From: an uncultured Flavobacterium sp.
Lineage (GTDB): Bacteria > Bacteroidota > Bacteroidia > Flavobacteriales > Flavobacteriaceae
Assembly (NCBI RefSeq): GCF_963422545.1
Contig: NZ_OY730262.1
Location: 1 to 55,867 of the forward strand
Length of the DNA: 55,867 nt
Reading direction: 5' to 3'
Part shown: one piece after another, positions 51,269 to 55,867 of the stretch
Layout of the letters: each line of letters begins with the position of its first letter
Numbering within the stretch: the first letter of the stretch is position 1
Made by a program: the position numbers and the translations under genes
The notes under the pieces: generated by a model
The model's input: only the letters and a program-made list of their open reading frames with translations
Databases searched by the model: none
Told to the model about the DNA's origin: nothing

Positions 51269-51553
51269 GTTTGTGGGGATTGAATTAAAAAATAATAGAA
51301 AAAGAACATTTGTAACATCATATAAAAAATCCGTACAAGATTTTTAATAATGGTCATAGTAACTACAAAGGTAATCATTTGATTTTCAATATAAAATTAT
51401 TTGTGAAAACCTAATGTAGTTTTAACTTATGCGTTGTTGTAATTTAATTTGGTTTAAAGAATAATTATGGTGCGGGATTTGCTGTGCATATTGCTAAAAA
51501 AAGTAATTTTAGCTTAAAATTAAAATCTGTAACCATAATTCTTTTTCTGCCAA

Positions 51554-52213
51554 ATGAGTAAAATTCCCGTATATTTTATGCCTGGTCTGGCTGCTAGTCC
51601 GGCTATTTTTGAAAGAATCAAATTAGACGAATCTATTTTTGAGATGTGTTTGCTCGAATGGGAAATTCCGCAGTCAAAAGAATCTTTGTCTGATTATGCA
51701 TTACGAATCTCTAAAAAAATCAAACACGAGAATCCGGTTTTGGTGGGAGTTTCTTTTGGAGGAATTTTGGTTCAGGAAATTGCAAAACACATTCAAACCC
51801 GAAAAGTAATTATTATTTCGAGTGTTAGAAGTAATGCTGAATTTCCGAGAAGAATGAAAATCGGAAAAACGACAAAAGCCTACAAGCTGATTCCGATGAA
51901 GTTAATCCTGAATGTCGAAAATCTTGCAAAATATTCTTTTGGAGAGAAAATCAATAAACGAATTAAATTATACGAGAAGTTTTTAGCCGTTCGCGATCTT
52001 AATTATCTGCAGTGGGCTGTAGAATCTGTTATTTTATGGGATAGAGATCAAGTTGATCCAAACGTCGTTCATATTCACGGCGATCAGGACGAAGTTTTCC
52101 CTATAAAATATATCAACAGTTGTATAGTAGTAAAAGGTGGAACTCATATTATGATTCTCAATAAATACAAATGGCTCAATGAGAATCTGCCTTCGATTAT
52201 ATTAGAAAATTAA
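51554..52213 (+). CDS. Alpha/beta hydrolase
   Basis: 219 residues, no signal peptide. It starts IPVYFMPGLAASPAIFERI (oxyanion turn), and contains NPVLVGVSFGGILVQEIAKHI with nucleophile Ser in GVSFGG, VHIHGDQDEVFPIKYI with the Asp, and VVKGGTHIMIL with the His. The triad order and size are normal for small cytosolic hydrolases. Substrate unknown. The gene is isolated; a repeat element follows it. Confidence 0.85.
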   Translation: MSKIPVYFMPGLAASPAIFERIKLDESIFEMCLLEWEIPQSKESLSDYALRISKKIKHENPVLVGVSFGGILVQEIAKHIQTRKVIIISSVRSNAEFPRRMKIGKTTKAYKLIPMKLILNVENLAKYSFGEKINKRIKLYEKFLAVRDLNYLQWAVESVILWDRDQVDPNVVHIHGDQDEVFPIKYINSCIVVKGGTHIMILNKYKWLNENLPSIILEN

Positions 52214-52260
52214 ATTCCAAATCTAAAAAATCCAAATTCCAATTTTTTTGAGATTATAAT

Positions 52261-52386
52261 CTTTGTCAAAGTTTAAAACTTTGACAAAGATCCATACGCG
52301 CACAGTCATTGCGAGGAACGAAGCAATCGCACTAACAATGAGCAGCTTTAGTAATAAGCAAAGTGAGCTTGCTTCATTCCTCGCAA
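52261..52386. repeat. Two adjoining palindromic repeats, one with TCATTGCGAGGAACGAAGCAATC core
   Basis: CTTTGTCAAAGTTT-A-AAACTTTGACAAAG (52261-52289) is a perfect 14-bp-arm hairpin. A second inverted repeat has arms TTGCGAGGAACGAAGCAA (52309-52326) and TTGCTTCATTCCTCGCAA (52369-52386), one mismatch in 18. I recall ATTGCGAGGAACGAAGCAAT-like motifs as dispersed intergenic repeats in several bacterial groups. Confidence 0.75.
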
Positions 52387-52401
52387 GGATAAACTAGATT
52401 C

Positions 52402-52442
52402 AAAAAAAAATCCCAAATTCACAATTGGAATTTGGGATTTTT
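52402..52442. terminator. Bidirectional terminator
   Basis: AAAATCCCAAATTC / GAATTTGGGATTTT with an 8-nt loop and A and T runs on both sides, between convergent genes. Confidence 0.85.
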
Positions 52443-52464
52443 AATATTGGAATTTTAGAAAAAT

Positions 52465-52980
52465 TTAGATTTTCTTCATTTGTTCTTTCATCATAGTGAT
52501 TTGCTCTTTCAGCATTCCTTGTTTGTCTAATTTCTTAGCTTCGTTAAGTAAATTAGTTGCTTCAAGTTTTCTGCGACGTGACATGGCAACTCCGGCAAGG
52601 TTTAATTTTGCTACTGCAAGATCCATATCCATTGATAGTCCAAGTTCGATTGCTTTCTTGAAATGTTTCTCGGCCTGGTTGATATTTGTCTGAGATAACA
52701 TGATTCCGTGTAAGTAGTTAAAATACCCTTGTTGTTTTCTTACTAAAGCAGCTTCGGGATTTTTGATATATGCCAGCCATTTTTTAGCACCTTCGAAGTC
52801 TTGTTTTCTTAATTTAAGGAAAGCTAAAAGGATAAATTCGTTTTTAAAGTAAAGAAATATCGGAATTGCTGTAAGTAACAAAAGGAAAATACCATTCCCG
52901 ATATTACTTTCTGTAAATTGCCAAACGCCAGCAACTACAAGAAGTCCGGCTAAAATAAGTTTAATATTTTTATGAAACAT
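52465..52980 (-). CDS. Small membrane protein with TPR-like helices
   Basis: 171 residues from ATG at 52980 (MFHKNIKLILAGLLVVAGVWQF); the frame is open to 53172 but the extra part covers the rpmH promoter and start region and reads poorly. Two N-terminal membrane helices (to ~45) are followed by cytosolic TPR-like pairs (DFEGAKKWLAYIKNPEAALVRKQQGYFNYLHGIML, INQAEKHFKKAIELGLSMDMDLAVAKLNLAGVAM) and a Lys/Met-rich C-terminal helix. Function unknown; TPRs suggest protein interaction. Confidence 0.78.
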   Translation of the reverse strand: MFHKNIKLILAGLLVVAGVWQFTESNIGNGIFLLLLTAIPIFLYFKNEFILLAFLKLRKQDFEGAKKWLAYIKNPEAALVRKQQGYFNYLHGIMLSQTNINQAEKHFKKAIELGLSMDMDLAVAKLNLAGVAMSRRRKLEATNLLNEAKKLDKQGMLKEQITMMKEQMKKI

Positions 52981-53044
52981 AATAGATGTATATTTGTGAT
53001 TGCAAATATAGTAAAATGAATTAAAAATATTTTTATTAAAGTAC

Positions 53045-53074
53045 TTGCCAGAAAAAAAAGTCTTTGTATATTTG
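53045..53074 (+). promoter_or_regulatory. Promoter of rpmH
   Basis: TTG (53045-53047), a 19-bp spacer and TATATTTG (53067-53074), 73 bp before the ATG. Confidence 0.82.
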
Positions 53075-53147
53075 CACTCGGTTTTTGAGCAACAGTATTC
53101 AAAAACAGAAAAACAGATAATAGACACCATTTTAAAGATACAAAGCA

Positions 53148-53309
53148 ATGAGCAAAAGAACATTTCAACCATCGAAAAGAAAAAGAAGAAATAAGCACGG
53201 ATTTATGGACAGAATGGCTTCTGCGAATGGAAGAAAAGTTCTAGCGCGTAGAAGAGCAAAAGGAAGACATAAATTAACTGTTTCTAGCGAGCCTAGACAC
53301 AAAAAATAA
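53148..53309 (+). CDS. rpmH: 50S ribosomal protein L34
   Basis: 53 residues: MSKRTFQPSKRKRRNKHGFM, then DRMASANGRKVLARRRAKGR and HKLTVSSEPRHKK. The Lys/Arg-rich sequence and the order QPSxRKRxxxHGF...GRxVLxxRRxKGR are diagnostic. A strong promoter precedes it and a terminator follows. It is followed by carB rather than by rnpA, unlike the classical rpmH-rnpA order. Confidence 0.98.
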   Translation: MSKRTFQPSKRKRRNKHGFMDRMASANGRKVLARRRAKGRHKLTVSSEPRHKK

Positions 53310-53328
53310 TGTTTGTATAAACATACAT

Positions 53329-53361
53329 AAGGCGATTACTTTTTTAGTATCGCCTTTTTTT
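53329..53361 (+). terminator. Terminator of rpmH
   Basis: GGCGATTACT / AGTATCGCC hairpin with T-rich loop, followed by TTTTTTT. Confidence 0.82.
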
Positions 53362-53455
53362 ATACCTTGTCGGTAAAAATTTTCTCAACATTCTAGTTTT
53401 AAGTGCACTAAGAATGTTTTTTAAAATACTTATATAACTACACAATACATACAAA

Positions 53456-55867
53456 ATGCCTAAAGACACATCAATAAAATCCGTTTTAATAATAGGTTCA
53501 GGACCTATCGTTATTGGTCAAGCTTGCGAATTTGATTATGCAGGATCTCAATCTGCACGTTCGATTCGTGAAGAAGGAATTGAAGTTATCTTAATTAACT
53601 CAAATCCAGCGACTATCATGACCGACCCAACAATGGCCGATCATGTATATTTGAAACCATTAACTACAAAATCGATTATTGAAATTCTAAAAGCACATCC
53701 ACAAATTGATGCTGTTTTGCCAACAATGGGTGGACAAACAGCTTTGAATTTATGTTTGGAAGCTGAAGAAAAAGGAATCTGGCAGGATTTTGGAGTAAGA
53801 TTAATTGGGGTTGATGTTAACGCCATTAATATTACAGAAGACAGAGAGCAGTTTAAACAGCTTTTAGAAAGAATTAATGTACCAACTGCACCTGCAAAAA
53901 CAGCTACTTCATACTTAGAAGGAAAAGAGATTGCACAGGAATTTGGTTTTCCGCTTGTAATTCGTCCTTCGTTTACACTTGGAGGAACAGGAGCTGCAAT
54001 TGTTTATAAAAAAGAAGATTTTGATGAGCTTTTAACCCGCGGACTTGAAGCTTCACCAATACACGAAGTTTTGATTGACAAAGCTTTGATGGGTTGGAAA
54101 GAATATGAGTTAGAACTTTTAAGAGATAAAAATGATAATGTTGTAATTATCTGTTCTATCGAAAATATGGACCCAATGGGAATCCACACCGGAGATTCGA
54201 TTACAGTTGCTCCGGCAATGACTTTATCAGATACAACTTTCCAAAAATTACGTGATTATGCAATCTTAATGATGCGTAGTATCGGAAACTTTGCAGGAGG
54301 TTGTAACGTGCAATTCGCAGTTTCACCAGACGATAAAGAAGATATCGTAGCGATTGAGATTAATCCTCGTGTGTCTCGTTCATCTGCTTTAGCATCAAAA
54401 GCAACGGGTTATCCAATTGCCAAAATCGCTTCTAAACTGGCTTTAGGGTACAATCTTGATGAATTGCAAAACCAAATTACAAAATCGACTTCGGCTCTTT
54501 TTGAACCAACTCTTGATTATGTAATCGTGAAAATACCTCGTTGGAACTTTGATAAATTCGAAGGTGCTGACAGAACTTTAGGTCTTCAGATGAAATCTGT
54601 TGGTGAGGTAATGGGAATTGGACGTTCGTTCCAGGAAGCATTACACAAAGCGACTCAATCTTTAGAAATTAAAAGAAATGGGTTAGGAGCTGACGGAAAA
54701 GGATATAAAAACTACGAACAAATTATCGAGAAACTAACTTTTGCAAGTTGGGATCGTGTTTTTGTAATTTATGATGCAATTGCAATGGGAATTCCGTTGA
54801 GCCGTATTCATGAAATCACAAAAATCGATATGTGGTTCCTGAAACAATACGAAGAGCTTTATACTTTAGAAAAAGAAATTTCGCACTATAAAATTGCTGA
54901 TCTTCCTAAAGAATTATTGCTTGAAGCGAAACAAAAAGGTTTTGCTGACAGACAAATCGCGCACATGATGAATTGTCTGGAAAGTGAAGTACATACTTTA
55001 CGTATGGATAAAAACATTAACCGTGTGTTTAAACTGGTTGATACTTGTGCTGCAGAGTTTAAAGCAAAAACACCTTATTACTACTCTACTTTTGAGGCCG
55101 AAATCGAAAAAGCAAATGGTGAGCGTTATGTAGATAACGAAAGCATTGTAACAGATAAAAAGAAAATTATTGTTCTGGGTTCAGGACCAAACAGAATTGG
55201 GCAAGGAATTGAGTTTGATTATTCTTGTGTACACGGAGTTTTGGCTGCAAAAGAATGTGGTTACGAAACGATCATGATCAACTGTAATCCTGAAACGGTT
55301 TCGACTGATTTTGATACAGCTGATAAATTATACTTCGAACCGGTTTTCTGGGAACATATTTATGATATCATTCAGCATGAAAAACCAGAAGGTGTAATTG
55401 TGCAATTAGGAGGTCAGACCGCTTTGAAATTGGCTGAAAAACTTTCTAAGTACGGAGTAAAAATTATCGGAACTAGTTTTGATGCACTTGATTTAGCAGA
55501 AGATAGAGGACGTTTCTCAGACCTATTGAGAGAATTACATATTCCTTTCCCGCAATTCGGAATCGCTGAAACTGCCGAAGAAGCTTCTATTCTTGCAGAT
55601 ACTTTAGACTTCCCGTTATTGATTCGTCCTTCTTATGTATTAGGAGGTCAGGGAATGAAAATCGTAATCAACAAAAAAGAATTAGAAGAGCACGTTATCA
55701 GTTTGTTGAAAACAATTCCAGGAAATAAATTACTTCTGGATCACTATTTAGCCGGAGCAATCGAAGCTGAAGCTGATGCAATTTGTGATGCTGATGGCAA
55801 TGTTTATATCATAGGAATTATGGAGCACATCGAACCTTGCGGAGTTCACTCTGGAGATAGTAATGCT
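53456..55867 (+). CDS. carB: Carbamoyl-phosphate synthase large subunit (3' end beyond window)
   Basis: 804 residues are visible from ATG at 53456, with no stop before the window ends; the full protein is normally near 950 in this group, so about 85% is present. The two homologous halves are clear: IGSGPIVIGQACEFDYAGSQSARS at the start and LGSGPNRIGQGIEFDYSCVHG near residue 570, each followed by an ATP-grasp domain (PSFTLGGTGAAI in the first, PSYVLGGQGMKI in the second). It makes carbamoyl phosphate from bicarbonate, ammonia and two ATP for pyrimidines and arginine. carA is not in the window. Confidence 0.97.
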   Translation, partial: MPKDTSIKSVLIIGSGPIVIGQACEFDYAGSQSARSIREEGIEVILINSNPATIMTDPTMADHVYLKPLTTKSIIEILKAHPQIDAVLPTMGGQTALNLCLEAEEKGIWQDFGVRLIGVDVNAINITEDREQFKQLLERINVPTAPAKTATSYLEGKEIAQEFGFPLVIRPSFTLGGTGAAIVYKKEDFDELLTRGLEASPIHEVLIDKALMGWKEYELELLRDKNDNVVIICSIENMDPMGIHTGDSITVAPAMTLSDTTFQKLRDYAILMMRSIGNFAGGCNVQFAVSPDDKEDIVAIEINPRVSRSSALASKATGYPIAKIASKLALGYNLDELQNQITKSTSALFEPTLDYVIVKIPRWNFDKFEGADRTLGLQMKSVGEVMGIGRSFQEALHKATQSLEIKRNGLGADGKGYKNYEQIIEKLTFASWDRVFVIYDAIAMGIPLSRIHEITKIDMWFLKQYEELYTLEKEISHYKIADLPKELLLEAKQKGFADRQIAHMMNCLESEVHTLRMDKNINRVFKLVDTCAAEFKAKTPYYYSTFEAEIEKANGERYVDNESIVTDKKKIIVLGSGPNRIGQGIEFDYSCVHGVLAAKECGYETIMINCNPETVSTDFDTADKLYFEPVFWEHIYDIIQHEKPEGVIVQLGGQTALKLAEKLSKYGVKIIGTSFDALDLAEDRGRFSDLLRELHIPFPQFGIAETAEEASILADTLDFPLLIRPSYVLGGQGMKIVINKKELEEHVISLLKTIPGNKLLLDHYLAGAIEAEADAICDADGNVYIIGIMEHIEPCGVHSGDSNA

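Overview
The window looks like chromosome of a Flavobacterium or close relative (Bacteroidota, Flavobacteriia). The evidence is low GC, promoters of the form TTG-N18/19-TAnnTTTG in place of TTGACA/TATAAT, weak Shine-Dalgarno sites, and characteristic families: DUF4290, DUF4199, DUF5686, TonB receptors with a carboxypeptidase-like N-terminus, DUF2971, a GlmU-like protein, type B L31, and a 6S-like RNA between zapA and rny. It is mainly core genome. I see no prophage, insertion-sequence transposase, CRISPR array or conjugative module.

Layout. 1-5.2 kb is accessory: a broken Cys-rich secreted protein, an AraC regulator divergent from a frameshifted MFS exporter, then a leftward group (pentapeptide-repeat protein, 66-aa protein, second AraC regulator, caspase-like protein lacking its predicted catalytic residues). 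5.8-6.9 kb has two small unknown genes and tRNA-Met(CAT). 7-13 kb is housekeeping: START-like protein, class IV aminotransferase, YqgE, HU, Fmt, RecQ and a P-loop NTPase. 13.3-15.8 kb carries a zinc-lipase-like lipoprotein and a secreted esterase. 16-19.5 kb holds DUF493-DUF4290-murA and a CDF metal exporter. 19.8-27 kb has a DUF5686 outer-membrane protein, aroQ, four related small beta-barrels and xerD. 27-31 kb holds a PAS histidine kinase, rny, 6S-like RNA, zapA and a coiled-coil partner. 31-37 kb is cell-envelope (M23 peptidase, TonB receptor, calcium-loop lipoprotein, DUF2971). 37-43 kb holds an MsbA-like ABC exporter, phosphoglucomutase, GT2, DUF4199 and rpmE2. 43.6-47 kb has the GlmU-like protein and an ABC-F ATPase. 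47-53 kb has a repeat-tailed secreted protein, a porin plus DASS anion symporter, a GNAT-like protein, a hydrolase, a TPR membrane protein and rpmH. carB runs off the right edge.

Most notable: (1) three genes in the first 13.4 kb are each broken by exactly one extra base in a homopolymer, including a T10 tract in a lipoprotein signal peptide; (2) a caspase-like protein with its predicted His/Cys dyad replaced, 3 bp from an AraC gene; (3) MurA with Asp in place of the fosfomycin-target Cys; (4) a rich set of at least six palindromic intergenic repeat families, including a ~400-bp inverted-repeat element that encloses two smaller palindromic units. Function calls come from recognising motifs and family features by eye; no database search was run.
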